64,000 nucleotides of DNA, from NCBI GenBank assembly GCA_020635795.1, contig JACJZD010000002.1:248001-312000 (forward strand), given 5' to 3'. This document shows, piece after piece, positions 25,270-33,899 of the stretch (the first letter of the stretch is position 1; the number at the start of each line of letters is the position of its first letter). The notes under the pieces are model-generated. The model had not been told where the DNA came from, did not search any database, and saw only the letters and a program-made list of their open reading frames with translations. The DNA comes from Flavobacteriales bacterium (GTDB lineage: Bacteria; Bacteroidota; Bacteroidia; Flavobacteriales_E; Vicingaceae). A program made the translations under genes and the position numbers.

Positions 25270-26571
25270 ATGAAACGAATATTAATTTTAATAACAATTA
25301 CTATACTTTACTCATGTAGTAAAGGAAATGGTGAGTTGATTGGAGTTCAAGGTAGAGAGGAATGGTATCAACCAGATCCTTTTGGAATGCTTTTTATTCC
25401 TATGGGTAGTTACAATATGGGTCCATCAGATCAAGATGTTCCTTATGCGCTTACAGCTCAATCAAGAACGGTTTCTGTTCAAGCATTCTATATGGATCAG
25501 ACAGAAATTTCTAACAACGAGTATCGTCAGTTTGTTTTTTGGGTTAGGGATTCCTTAGCTCGAAGAATTATGGCTGAAGAAGTAGATGAAGAGGCGTTTT
25601 CAATTTCTGAAAATGGATATGGTGAAGAGATTGACCCTCCAGTATTAAATTGGTATGAGAAGTTAAAATGGGATTCTCCTGAAGCAAGAGAAGCTTTAGA
25701 GCCAATGTTCTATATTCCTTCTGAAAGGTTTTATAATAGAAGAGAACTTGATGCAAGAAAACTGATGTATGAATATTACTGGATTGATTATAAGAGAGCT
25801 GCTTTAAGAGAAAGTAGAGATTCAGAAGATCATCCGTTTAGTATGGATCGCTCTAAGTTTATTATGAGAGATGTAATTAATGTGTATCCAGATACATTAG
25901 CTTGGATTCATGATTTTACATATTCATTTAACGAACCAATGACCAAAAACTATTTTTGGCATCCAGCTTATGATGATTATCCAGTAGTTGGTGTTTCTTG
26001 GAAACAAGCTACTGCGTTCTGTATTTGGAGAACTCAGTTATTAGAAAGTTTCTTGATTGAAAATGGAGGGATTATTGTTAACGATTTCAGGTTGCCTACA
26101 GAATCAGAGTGGGAGTGGGCTGCAAGAGGTGGCTTAGATTTGAGTCCTTATCCTTGGGGTGGGCCTTATATTAGAAATAGTAGAGGTTGTTTCTTAGGAA
26201 ACTTTAAACCAATGAGAGGTAACTATATTGATGATGGTGGTTTTCATACAGTTAAAATAAATTCATATAACCCAAATGATTATGGTTTATATTGTATGGC
26301 TGGTAATGTAGCAGAATGGACAAGTAATGCTTTTGATGAGTCTGCATATAATTTTGCTCATGATTTGAACCCTGACTATACTTATGATGCAAATGAAAAT
26401 GATCCTCCTTCTTTAAAAAGAAAGGTAATAAGAGGTGGCTCATGGAAAGATGTTGGGTACTATCTTCAAACTGGAACACGTACTTACGAGTATCAAGATA
26501 CAGCGAAATGTTATATCGGATTTAGATGTGTGATGACTTATTTGGGAAGAGCGAAAGACGATAATTTATAA
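25270..26571 (+). CDS. gldK: Gliding motility / T9SS lipoprotein GldK
   Basis: 433 residues. Short signal with lipobox (ILYSC, Cys16). The body is a formylglycine-generating-enzyme (SUMF1/FGE) fold: FGMLFIPMGSYNMGPSDQDV at the start, VVGVSWKQATAFCIWRTQLL, RLPTESEWEWAARGG, GNVAEWTSNAF and the closing VIRGGSWKDV and YIGFRC. The enzymatic function is lost in GldK, which forms the periplasmic/outer-membrane ring with GldN and contacts PorP. Strong SD upstream; first of the gldKLMN run. Confidence 0.96.
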   Translation: MKRILILITITILYSCSKGNGELIGVQGREEWYQPDPFGMLFIPMGSYNMGPSDQDVPYALTAQSRTVSVQAFYMDQTEISNNEYRQFVFWVRDSLARRIMAEEVDEEAFSISENGYGEEIDPPVLNWYEKLKWDSPEAREALEPMFYIPSERFYNRRELDARKLMYEYYWIDYKRAALRESRDSEDHPFSMDRSKFIMRDVINVYPDTLAWIHDFTYSFNEPMTKNYFWHPAYDDYPVVGVSWKQATAFCIWRTQLLESFLIENGGIIVNDFRLPTESEWEWAARGGLDLSPYPWGGPYIRNSRGCFLGNFKPMRGNYIDDGGFHTVKINSYNPNDYGLYCMAGNVAEWTSNAFDESAYNFAHDLNPDYTYDANENDPPSLKRKVIRGGSWKDVGYYLQTGTRTYEYQDTAKCYIGFRCVMTYLGRAKDDNL

Positions 26572-26623
26572 ACAGTAATTAATTAAAACCTATCTATATA
26601 ATTAACTTTTAAAACTAAAACTT

Positions 26624-27427
26624 ATGGGATTTGTAGAATTTTTATTTGAAACAAAAAAGGGGAAAACAATTATGGGTCTCCTTTATGGTATGGGAGCCGC
26701 AGTAGTAATTGTTGGTGCAATGTTTAAAATTATGCACTGGCCTGGTGCTGGACCAATGCTTGTAATTGGACTGAGTACTGAAGCTATTATTTTTGCTGTG
26801 TCAGCATTCGAACCTGCTCACATGGATCTAGATTGGACATTAGTATATCCAGAATTAGCTGGTATGGATGAAGGTCATGGTCATGGTGCATCGATTTCTA
26901 ACAAACCAGTAACAGAGCAATTAGATGATATGTTAACTGAAGCTAAGATTGGACCTGAATTAATTGAAAGTTTAGGTGTTGGATTAAGAAAATTAGGTGA
27001 TAACGCTAGTAAATTATCTGAGATATCGGATGCTTCTGTTGCGACTAATGATTATACGAATAGTTTAAAATCTGCATCTAATAAAGTAAGCGAATTAGCT
27101 GATACTTATGCTCAGGCATCACAAGCTTTAACAGGATTGTCAGATGCTGCACAGTCAGGAACTTCAACTGGTGAAGAGTTACAAAAAATGGCATCTACTT
27201 TAGAAGCACTTAACAGATCTTATGAAGTACAATTGTCAGGCTCTCAACAACAAGCTCAAACAATGACTACAATGTATGAAGGTATAAATGCATTGATGAC
27301 TAATTTGACTGATTCTGTTGAAGATACTAAACGATATAAAGAAAATATTTCTGAATTATCTGTAAACTTAGCTAAGTTGAATACTGTTTATGGAAATATG
27401 TTAACTGCTATGACAGTTAGATCTTAA
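26624..27427 (+). CDS. gldL: T9SS motor protein GldL
   Basis: 267 residues. Two membrane helices near the N-terminus (about 17-33 and 43-62), joined by FKIMHWPGAGP; the second helix carries GLSTEAIIF with Glu53, the position known in GldL family members to matter for proton-driven rotation. A cytoplasmic, mostly helical/coiled-coil region (about 95-267, many Ser/Leu/Ala heptads) follows. With GldM it forms the inner-membrane motor for secretion and gliding. Within the gldKLMN operon, 52 bases after gldK. Confidence 0.97.
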   Translation: MGFVEFLFETKKGKTIMGLLYGMGAAVVIVGAMFKIMHWPGAGPMLVIGLSTEAIIFAVSAFEPAHMDLDWTLVYPELAGMDEGHGHGASISNKPVTEQLDDMLTEAKIGPELIESLGVGLRKLGDNASKLSEISDASVATNDYTNSLKSASNKVSELADTYAQASQALTGLSDAAQSGTSTGEELQKMASTLEALNRSYEVQLSGSQQQAQTMTTMYEGINALMTNLTDSVEDTKRYKENISELSVNLAKLNTVYGNMLTAMTVRS

Positions 27428-27464
27428 TACTAATCTTTTGTTTAACCTTAAAATTTAAAAAACT

Positions 27465-29132
27465 ATGGCTGGAGGTAAACTACCACCGCGGCAGAAGATG
27501 ATTGGTATGATGTACCTTGTATTAACTGCCCTGTTAGCAATGAACGTTTCTAAAGATATTCTTGATGCATTTATCGTAGTGAACGATGGTATTGAGAATT
27601 CGACTTCAACTTTTGGAGATAAAACGAGTATGTACTATTCTAAATTTGCTGCGGCTGCTTTAGATAGTGAAACTGCAAAACCTTATAAAGTAAAAGCTGA
27701 CAAAGTTAAAAAAATGTCAGACGAACTTTATGATCATATTTCAAATTTAAAAAAACAAATAGTTGGAACAACGGATAAATTGCCTGAAGGATCAGTAGAT
27801 TCTTTGTACAAATTAAAGAATGTTCAAAGTAAGGATAATTATGATACTCCAACACTTGTGATGGGTTTAGCTGAACCTTCAACTCCCAAAGATGGAGAAT
27901 GGAGTGCAGTAGATTTGAAAAAAAGAATTAATGCATACAGAGATGGATTGTTAGAATTGTTTTCTGAAAATAAAGAAGCACAAGAATTAATGAAGAAATC
28001 TTTAGCTACTTTGGATACACCAGACCCTAAACCAGGTTCTGGTGATGATAAAAATTGGGAAAGTGCAAACTTTTATCATGTTCCTTTAGCTGCTGTAGTT
28101 ACAATATTGTCAAAAATACAATCTGATGTTAGAAGTGCTGAAGCAGAAGCTGTTGCAAAATTATATGAGAATATTGATGCTTCAGGTGTTTCATTTAGTA
28201 AAGTAGATGGTTTTGCATACGCAAAACGTGCTTATGTAATGGATGGAGATTCTTTTGCTGCTCAAATATTTACTGCTGCATATAATGATTTGGATAATCC
28301 AGATATATTTATTGGAGCATTTGATAGCTCTGCTGTTGCAAATGGAGAAACTGATGAGAATAAAATCATGAAAGGCTCTAAAGGCGAAGGTTGGGCTTCA
28401 ACTAAAAATGGTGGTTGGTTTCAATTACAAAGTGTTGAAGCTGGAAAAGGACATTTAAAAATTAAAGAAGGAGTTGGTATTCATGAGTGGGGAGGTATTA
28501 TTAAGGTAAAAACTAAAAAAGGTCCAAAAATTTATCCATTTTCTCATACTTTTGAAGTTGGTAAGCCTTCTACAACTGTAGCAGCAGCAGCTATGAACGT
28601 GTTTTATATGGGGATCGATAATCCAGTTTCTGTTTCGGCTCCAATGCCAAACTTTAAAGCTTCTGCGCCTGGATTGAGACAATCTGGAGGTGCTGGTCAG
28701 TATATTATGAGACCTACCGCAATTGGAAAAGTTAACATTAATGTGACTGGAACAGACGATAATGGTAAAACTGTTAACTTGGGGTCTACCGAATTTAGGG
28801 TTAAGAAAATTCCTGATCCAGTTCCATATATTGCTGGGAAAACAGGTTCTTGTACTATGTCAAAAAGTGATTTAGCAAGTGGTGTTATCCAAGCTAAAAT
28901 GGAAGGGTTTGAGTTTGATTTAAGAGTACAAGTTAGTTCTTTCAACTTAGGTACTACGGTTTCTGGTGATTATAAGGAAGTTTCAGTATCTGGAAGTAGA
29001 ATGGATGGAGCAGCTCAAGCTTTAATTTCAAAAGCTAGTCGTGGACAACGATTTTATGTTGAGAAAATGAAAGTTAAAATGCCAGACGGCTCAACACGTG
29101 AGCTTGCAAACATTAACATTAGAGTAATTTAA
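27465..29132 (+). CDS. gldM: T9SS motor protein GldM
   Basis: 555 residues. One N-terminal membrane helix (MIGMMYLVLTALLAMNVSKD, about 12-31) inserts into the GldL pentamer; the rest is periplasmic and folds as four domains in known structures. Visible landmarks are the Lys-rich helical D1 (about 40-220), the GEGWASTKNGGWFQLQSVEA region and the Pro-rich PDPVPYIAGKTGSC near the D3/D4 junction. It transmits torque to the GldK/GldN ring. It starts 38 bases after gldL. Confidence 0.97.
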   Translation: MAGGKLPPRQKMIGMMYLVLTALLAMNVSKDILDAFIVVNDGIENSTSTFGDKTSMYYSKFAAAALDSETAKPYKVKADKVKKMSDELYDHISNLKKQIVGTTDKLPEGSVDSLYKLKNVQSKDNYDTPTLVMGLAEPSTPKDGEWSAVDLKKRINAYRDGLLELFSENKEAQELMKKSLATLDTPDPKPGSGDDKNWESANFYHVPLAAVVTILSKIQSDVRSAEAEAVAKLYENIDASGVSFSKVDGFAYAKRAYVMDGDSFAAQIFTAAYNDLDNPDIFIGAFDSSAVANGETDENKIMKGSKGEGWASTKNGGWFQLQSVEAGKGHLKIKEGVGIHEWGGIIKVKTKKGPKIYPFSHTFEVGKPSTTVAAAAMNVFYMGIDNPVSVSAPMPNFKASAPGLRQSGGAGQYIMRPTAIGKVNINVTGTDDNGKTVNLGSTEFRVKKIPDPVPYIAGKTGSCTMSKSDLASGVIQAKMEGFEFDLRVQVSSFNLGTTVSGDYKEVSVSGSRMDGAAQALISKASRGQRFYVEKMKVKMPDGSTRELANINIRVI

Positions 29133-29140
29133 TAATTTAC

Positions 29141-29148
29141 AAAGGAGG
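29141..29148 (+). promoter_or_regulatory. Strong Shine-Dalgarno sequence of gldN
   Basis: AAAGGAGG with five bases to the ATG at 29154; like gldK, and unlike gldL and gldM, which have A/T-rich leaders. Confidence 0.6.
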
Positions 29149-29153
29149 TTATT

Positions 29154-29993
29154 ATGACACGTAAATTAATATTAATAGTTATCTGTACATTTTGTTTTAC
29201 TGCAATATTTGCACAAAACAAAGTTTTAGATAAACCATGGATAAAAGAGAACACTCCAACTAGAAGAGTTGTTCCATACACTCACGTCAGAGAAGCTGAT
29301 GTGATGTGGCATAGACGTATTTGGAGGGTTATTGATTTGCGTGAAAAAATTAATCAACCATTGTACTATCCTATTCAAAAAATACAAGATAGAAAAAGTT
29401 TATTTGATGTTCTCAAAGAAGGTGTTTTGGAAGGAACTATTACAGCTTATAGCGATGCTGATGACGAATTTACTGTTCAGTTGACTAAGGCTGAAGCAAA
29501 AAATCGTATGGGATTCTGGAAAGAAACTAAACAATACGATGATTTTGGTGAGGAAATATTTGGAGCAGCAGATTCTACTTATGAAGAATATGAATCTATT
29601 GATGTTGTTGAATATAGAATTAAGGAAGATTGGTTTTTTGATAGAGAACGTTCTATTATGGATGTTCGCATAATAGGAATTGCACCTGCATTAAATATTA
29701 TTGACCAAAGTACTGGTGAATCAAAAGGTAAACAATTAATGTTTTGGGTTTATTTCCCTGAAGCAAGATATGTATTTGCTAATTATGATGTGTATAATCG
29801 TCAGAATGATGCAGAGAATAGAACTTTTGATGATATCTTTTGGAAAAGAATGTTTAATAGTTACATAGTAAAACGTTCTAATGTTTATGATAGAAATAAT
29901 AAAGATTATCTGAAAGGATTAGATTTAATATTGGAATCAGATAACATTAAAGAGGATATGTTTAATCTTGAACACGATATGTGGCATTTCTAA
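29154..29993 (+). CDS. gldN: T9SS ring component GldN
   Basis: 279 residues. Signal peptide (LILIVICTFCFTAIFAQ) followed by the GldN family body: VREADVMWHRRIWRVIDLRE (about 46-65), NQPLYYPIQKIQDRKSLFDV, KEDWFFDRERSIMDVRIIGI and the conserved FWVYFPEARYVFANYDVYN. It forms the periplasmic ring with GldK under PorP. Last gene of the operon, followed by a terminator 19 bases later. Confidence 0.97.
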   Translation: MTRKLILIVICTFCFTAIFAQNKVLDKPWIKENTPTRRVVPYTHVREADVMWHRRIWRVIDLREKINQPLYYPIQKIQDRKSLFDVLKEGVLEGTITAYSDADDEFTVQLTKAEAKNRMGFWKETKQYDDFGEEIFGAADSTYEEYESIDVVEYRIKEDWFFDRERSIMDVRIIGIAPALNIIDQSTGESKGKQLMFWVYFPEARYVFANYDVYNRQNDAENRTFDDIFWKRMFNSYIVKRSNVYDRNNKDYLKGLDLILESDNIKEDMFNLEHDMWHF

Positions 29994-30011
29994 GAATAAC
30001 TTAATATAAAA

Positions 30012-30042
30012 AAAGCCTTGTATACTACAAGGCTTTTTTTTT
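30012..30042. terminator. Rho-independent terminator of gldKLMN (also faces tRNA-Cys)
   Basis: Stem AAGCCTTG / CAAGGCTT (within 30012-30036) with a run of about ten T on the plus side and A on the minus side; serves the operon end and can also stop the minus-strand tRNA transcript. Confidence 0.85.
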
Positions 30043-30044
30043 TG

Positions 30045-30115
30045 AGGTCGCGGACGGATTCGAACCGCCGTAGAAGCTTTTGCAGAGCTCTGCCTAGCCA
30101 CTCGGCCACGCGACC
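30045..30115 (-). tRNA. tRNA-Cys (GCA)
   Basis: 71-base cloverleaf. Acceptor stem GGTCGCG (30115-30109) pairs with CGCGACC (30052-30046), discriminator T. The D arm contains GGCCGAGTGGCTAGGC, the anticodon stem GAGCT/AGCTT encloses loop CTGCAAA with anticodon GCA, and the T arm is CGGTTCGAATCCG. The CCA end is not encoded. Confidence 0.95.
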
Positions 30116-30194
30116 CTTTTAAAGAGATGCAAAGCTAACAATAATTTTTATTTTCTTCTTAATTTATTAACGAACTTTACCGTTTAAATTTTAA

Positions 30195-31220
30195 ATGATG
30201 ATTATTGATTTTAGAAGTGATACAGTAACTCGTCCCTCTAAGGATATGCTTGATTTTATGATGTCAGCAGAGGTTGGTGATGATGTGTTTGGAGATGATG
30301 AATCAGTTAATACTTTGCAAAATAAAGCTGCTCAAATGTTTGGTAAACAAGATGCCTTGTTTTGTCCTTCAGGTACTATGACCAATCAAATTGCCATAAA
30401 AATCCATACGAATAGTCCTGGAGAAGTTATTTGTGATGAGTTATCTCATGTCTATAAATATGAGGGGGGAGGTATTGGTTTTAATTCTGGATTGGCAACA
30501 AAACTTATTCAAGGTGATAAGGGGAGGTTAACTGCTCAACAAATTGAAGAAGCTATAAACCCTGATGACATTCATTTCTCACCAACTCAATTGGTAAGCT
30601 TAGAAAATACTTGTAACAAAGGGGGAGGAAGTATTTATGAGTTGGAAGAAATTAAAAAAATTAACTTGTTGTGTAAACAAAAAGGGTTAAAACTTCATTT
30701 AGACGGTGCTAGAATTTTTAATGCCATTATTGAATCCAATTATTCTACTCAAGATATAGGGAATCAATTTGACACTATTTCTGTATGTCTTTCAAAAGGT
30801 TTAGGAGCGCCTGTCGGCTCGTTATTAATAGGAAGTTTGGAAGATATAAAAAAGGCGAAGAGAATTAGAAAAATTTTTGGAGGAGGGATGAGACAAGCTG
30901 GGTATCTTGCTGCTGCTGGAATATTTGCCTTACAAAACAATATTGAACGATTACGAGATGACCATGTTAGAGCTAAAATAATAGCTGAAACATTATCTTC
31001 ATTAAACTGGATTATTAATGTTTTACCAGTATATACCAATATTGTTATTTTCGAAATTAGAAAAGGTTTAAACCTTCAGGACACCATAAAAATTTTAGAT
31101 GATAATGGAATAAAGGTAGCTGCTTTTGGACCGAACCATATACGGATAGTTACTCATTTAGATATTACAGATGATTCATTAACAAATGCAATTAGTATTT
31201 TAAAAAAAATAAATATTTAA
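30195..31220 (+). CDS. Low-specificity L-threonine aldolase family protein
   Basis: 341 residues, fold-type I PLP enzyme. MIIDFRSDTVTRPSKDML is the diagnostic threonine aldolase start, then VGDDVFGDDESVN, ALFCPSGTMTNQIAIK, ENTCNKGGGSIYELEEI, LHLDGARIFNA, and the Schiff-base Lys in VCLSKGLGAPVGSLL (about 195-209). It would cleave threonine or allo-threonine to glycine and acetaldehyde. The start is one of two adjacent ATG codons (30195 or 30198). The DUF3109 gene begins at the base after its stop. Confidence 0.93.
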   Translation: MMIIDFRSDTVTRPSKDMLDFMMSAEVGDDVFGDDESVNTLQNKAAQMFGKQDALFCPSGTMTNQIAIKIHTNSPGEVICDELSHVYKYEGGGIGFNSGLATKLIQGDKGRLTAQQIEEAINPDDIHFSPTQLVSLENTCNKGGGSIYELEEIKKINLLCKQKGLKLHLDGARIFNAIIESNYSTQDIGNQFDTISVCLSKGLGAPVGSLLIGSLEDIKKAKRIRKIFGGGMRQAGYLAAAGIFALQNNIERLRDDHVRAKIIAETLSSLNWIINVLPVYTNIVIFEIRKGLNLQDTIKILDDNGIKVAAFGPNHIRIVTHLDITDDSLTNAISILKKINI

Positions 31221-31787
31221 ATGATACAAATACAAGATACCATTGTTTCTGAATTGTTGTTGGATAAGAAGTTTGTTTGCAATTTGAACGCTTGTAAAGG
31301 TGCTTGTTGCATTGAAGGCGATGCTGGAGCGCCTCTTGAAGAGAATGAATTAGAAGAGTTAGAAAATGTCTTCCCTCATGTAAAGGAATATTTAACACAA
31401 GAGTCTATCAATGCACTTGAACAAGATTTATATACGATAGATACTGATGGTGATTTTGTTACCCAATTGGTAAACAATAAAGCTTGTGCTTTTGTTTTTT
31501 TAGATGATAAAAAAGTAGCCAAATGCTCCATAGAACAAGCCTTTTTAGATGGTAAGGTTTCATTTAAAAAACCAATCAGCTGCCATTTGTTTCCGGTACG
31601 AATAAAATCTTTTAAGTCGTTTTTGGCTGTAAACTATGAGGAAATTGAAATATGTAGTGATGCTTGTACTTTAGGAAAAGAATTGGGAGTAAAAACCTAT
31701 CAATTTTTAAAAGAACCTTTGATTAGAAGATTTGGAGAGGAATGGTTTAACGAACTTGAGTTGGTCGACAAACACTTGAATCATTAG
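31221..31787 (+). CDS. DUF3109 family Cys-rich protein
   Basis: 188 residues. Near the N-terminus VCNLNACKGACCIEGDAGAP gives a C-x4-C-x3-CC pattern, and further cysteines occur in CAF, CSIEQ, ISCHLFPVRI and ICSDACTLG, a set consistent with a metal or Fe-S site as in YkgJ-like proteins. Members are widespread in Bacteroidota with no established function. It starts directly after the threonine aldolase stop and its end overlaps ispG by 4 bases tail to tail. Confidence 0.85.
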   Translation: MIQIQDTIVSELLLDKKFVCNLNACKGACCIEGDAGAPLEENELEELENVFPHVKEYLTQESINALEQDLYTIDTDGDFVTQLVNNKACAFVFLDDKKVAKCSIEQAFLDGKVSFKKPISCHLFPVRIKSFKSFLAVNYEEIEICSDACTLGKELGVKTYQFLKEPLIRRFGEEWFNELELVDKHLNH

Positions 31788-33706
31788 CTTTCTATTTCAA
31801 CCCAATCGCCATGTTCCTTAATTAAGTTGATTAATTCTTCAACAGCCTCTTTTTCTGGTACGTTACGTTTTACCACATTCTTTTCTTTGTATAGTGTAAT
31901 TTTTCCAACTCCAGTTCCAACGTACCCATAGTCGGCATCAGCCATTTCTCCTGGACCATTTACAATACAACCCATAATACCAATTTTAACTCCTTTTAAA
32001 TGAGAGGTTACGGCACGTATTTTTGCTGTAGTTTCTTGTAAATCAAACAACGTTCTACCACAACTTGGGCAAGAAATGTATTCGGTTTTTGAAATACGAG
32101 TTCTAGTGGCTTGTAAAATCCCAAAAGCCGTATCATTTACCATTTTATCACTACCACAGTTTTCAGCAGCAATAAAAACGCCATCACCAAGCCCATCCAC
32201 CAAAAGAGCTCCTATGTCTGTAGATGCATGTAGTTGTAACTGTTCGGGTGTTAAATCACCATAAGCTCTACCAATAATAACAGGTGTTTTACAATTGTTA
32301 TTTATTAATTCAACAAATAGTTTACGCTGTTCTGCCATACCATGTGCATTGTAAGTATCAATCATTAAAACAATCGTTTTGTCTGATTTTAGTTTGCTTA
32401 TCAATGCTGAACTTAAATCGGGTAATGTTACATAAACGATATTCAATTTATCAGATATATCTGAAGTAGTTAAATATTGTTTGGCATCTAAAAAAGGATA
32501 AGCGTTAAAATTGTTTCGAATGGTTAACCATGTTTTATAATTGTAAATGAGACCTAAAGTTCCTGGTACTTCAAAATCAATTGTTTTGTTACCTAAAAAT
32601 ATATAATCACATGCTGAATCTGTAATATTCCATTTGTCTAAAGGGACAGAATACTGATAGCCTAAAGCAAATAAAGAGGCTGGAGTTACTTTTTCTTTCG
32701 CACAAAAATCGGTAACCACTCTTGGTACGTTGGAACCTCCAAAATTTACAACTTCGTTAGTGTTTCTTTTGTTGTATTCAAATGGAGTAATGGGATAGTT
32801 TTTAATTTCCTCAATTGAATCATGCCCTATTCTGTTGTTGTAGCGAGCAACCAATTCTTTTGCTACAGGAATTTCAAACTCTGGGTCTTCGGTTAACGAT
32901 ACACGAATGGTATCGCCTAAACCATCTTCTAACAAAGTGCCAATTCCAACCGCCGACTTTATTCTTCCATCCTCTCCATCACCAGCTTCGGTTACGCCTA
33001 AATGTAACGGATAATTCATGTTTTCAGCAATCATTTTATCCACTAACAATCGGTACGCTTGAACAACAACCAAGGTGTTGCTTGCTTTCATCGAAAGTAC
33101 AATATCGTGGTAATCAAATTCTCTACAAATACGTAAAAACTCCATAGCGGATTCTACCATTCCCATTGGTGAATCGCCATAACGACTCATAATCCTATCC
33201 GATAACGAACCATGGTTAGTTCCTATTCGCATGGCAGTACCGTGTTCTTTACAGATTTTCACCAAAGGAATAAAACGCTCTCTTAATCTTGCTAGTTCAG
33301 CATTGTATGTTTCATCGGTATATTCAATTGTTTCAAATTTCTTTTTGTCGGCATAATTGCCTGGATTTACTCTAACCTTTTCTACAATTTTAGCAGCAAC
33401 TTCAGCAGCATTTGGTGTAAAATGGATATCTGCAACCAATGGTGTTGTATAACCTCTTTTTAACAATTCAGCTTTTATGTTGGCTAAATTTTCAGCTTCT
33501 TTAATGCTGGGAGCGGTTATTCTAACAATTTCGCAACCTGCATCAATCATTCGTATGCTTTGCTCAACAGTAGCTTGGGTGTCCATGGTGTCGGTAGTAG
33601 TCATGGATTGGATACGGATGGGATTATCTCCTCCAATACCAATGTTGCCTACTTTTACTTCTCGGGTTTTAAAACGCTGATAATTGGTTAAACTGTTGCA
33701 ATACAT
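31784..33706 (-). CDS. ispG: (E)-4-hydroxy-3-methylbut-2-enyl-diphosphate synthase IspG
   Basis: 640 residues, the long form found in Bacteroidota, chlamydiae and plants; the usual bacterial enzyme is about 370-400. The N-terminal TIM barrel starts with VGNIGIGGDNPIRIQSMTTT, followed by EIVRITAPS, VADIHF and RIGTNHGSLSDR. A central insert (about 270-510) precedes the C-terminal reductase-like domain with cysteines in YISCPSCGRTLFDLQ and MGCIVNGPGEMADADYGYVG that hold the 4Fe-4S cluster. It converts MEcPP to HMBPP in the MEP isoprenoid pathway. Confidence 0.97.
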   Translation of the reverse strand: MYCNSLTNYQRFKTREVKVGNIGIGGDNPIRIQSMTTTDTMDTQATVEQSIRMIDAGCEIVRITAPSIKEAENLANIKAELLKRGYTTPLVADIHFTPNAAEVAAKIVEKVRVNPGNYADKKKFETIEYTDETYNAELARLRERFIPLVKICKEHGTAMRIGTNHGSLSDRIMSRYGDSPMGMVESAMEFLRICREFDYHDIVLSMKASNTLVVVQAYRLLVDKMIAENMNYPLHLGVTEAGDGEDGRIKSAVGIGTLLEDGLGDTIRVSLTEDPEFEIPVAKELVARYNNRIGHDSIEEIKNYPITPFEYNKRNTNEVVNFGGSNVPRVVTDFCAKEKVTPASLFALGYQYSVPLDKWNITDSACDYIFLGNKTIDFEVPGTLGLIYNYKTWLTIRNNFNAYPFLDAKQYLTTSDISDKLNIVYVTLPDLSSALISKLKSDKTIVLMIDTYNAHGMAEQRKLFVELINNNCKTPVIIGRAYGDLTPEQLQLHASTDIGALLVDGLGDGVFIAAENCGSDKMVNDTAFGILQATRTRISKTEYISCPSCGRTLFDLQETTAKIRAVTSHLKGVKIGIMGCIVNGPGEMADADYGYVGTGVGKITLYKEKNVVKRNVPEKEAVEELINLIKEHGDWVEIES

Positions 33707-33899
33707 GTGTTAGAAATTTTAGACGAAGTTATTCATTAGTTTGCGAAAAAAAACAATTTTTTTGGAGCACTTTTTTCTCAAAAATGCACAAAACTGGGCA
33801 AAAAACTACCGTTCAAAAGATAAATGAACACATATAGCAGAAATTTAAAACCAAATAAATAGCTTAGCGTAAGAATTAACAAAATTTAAAACACTTTTT

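Noticed and set aside
33707..33899. Possible small gene between ispG and the type A cargo gene
   Set aside because: Homopolymer-rich A/T DNA with stops in all frames; nothing seen beyond poly-A and poly-T runs.
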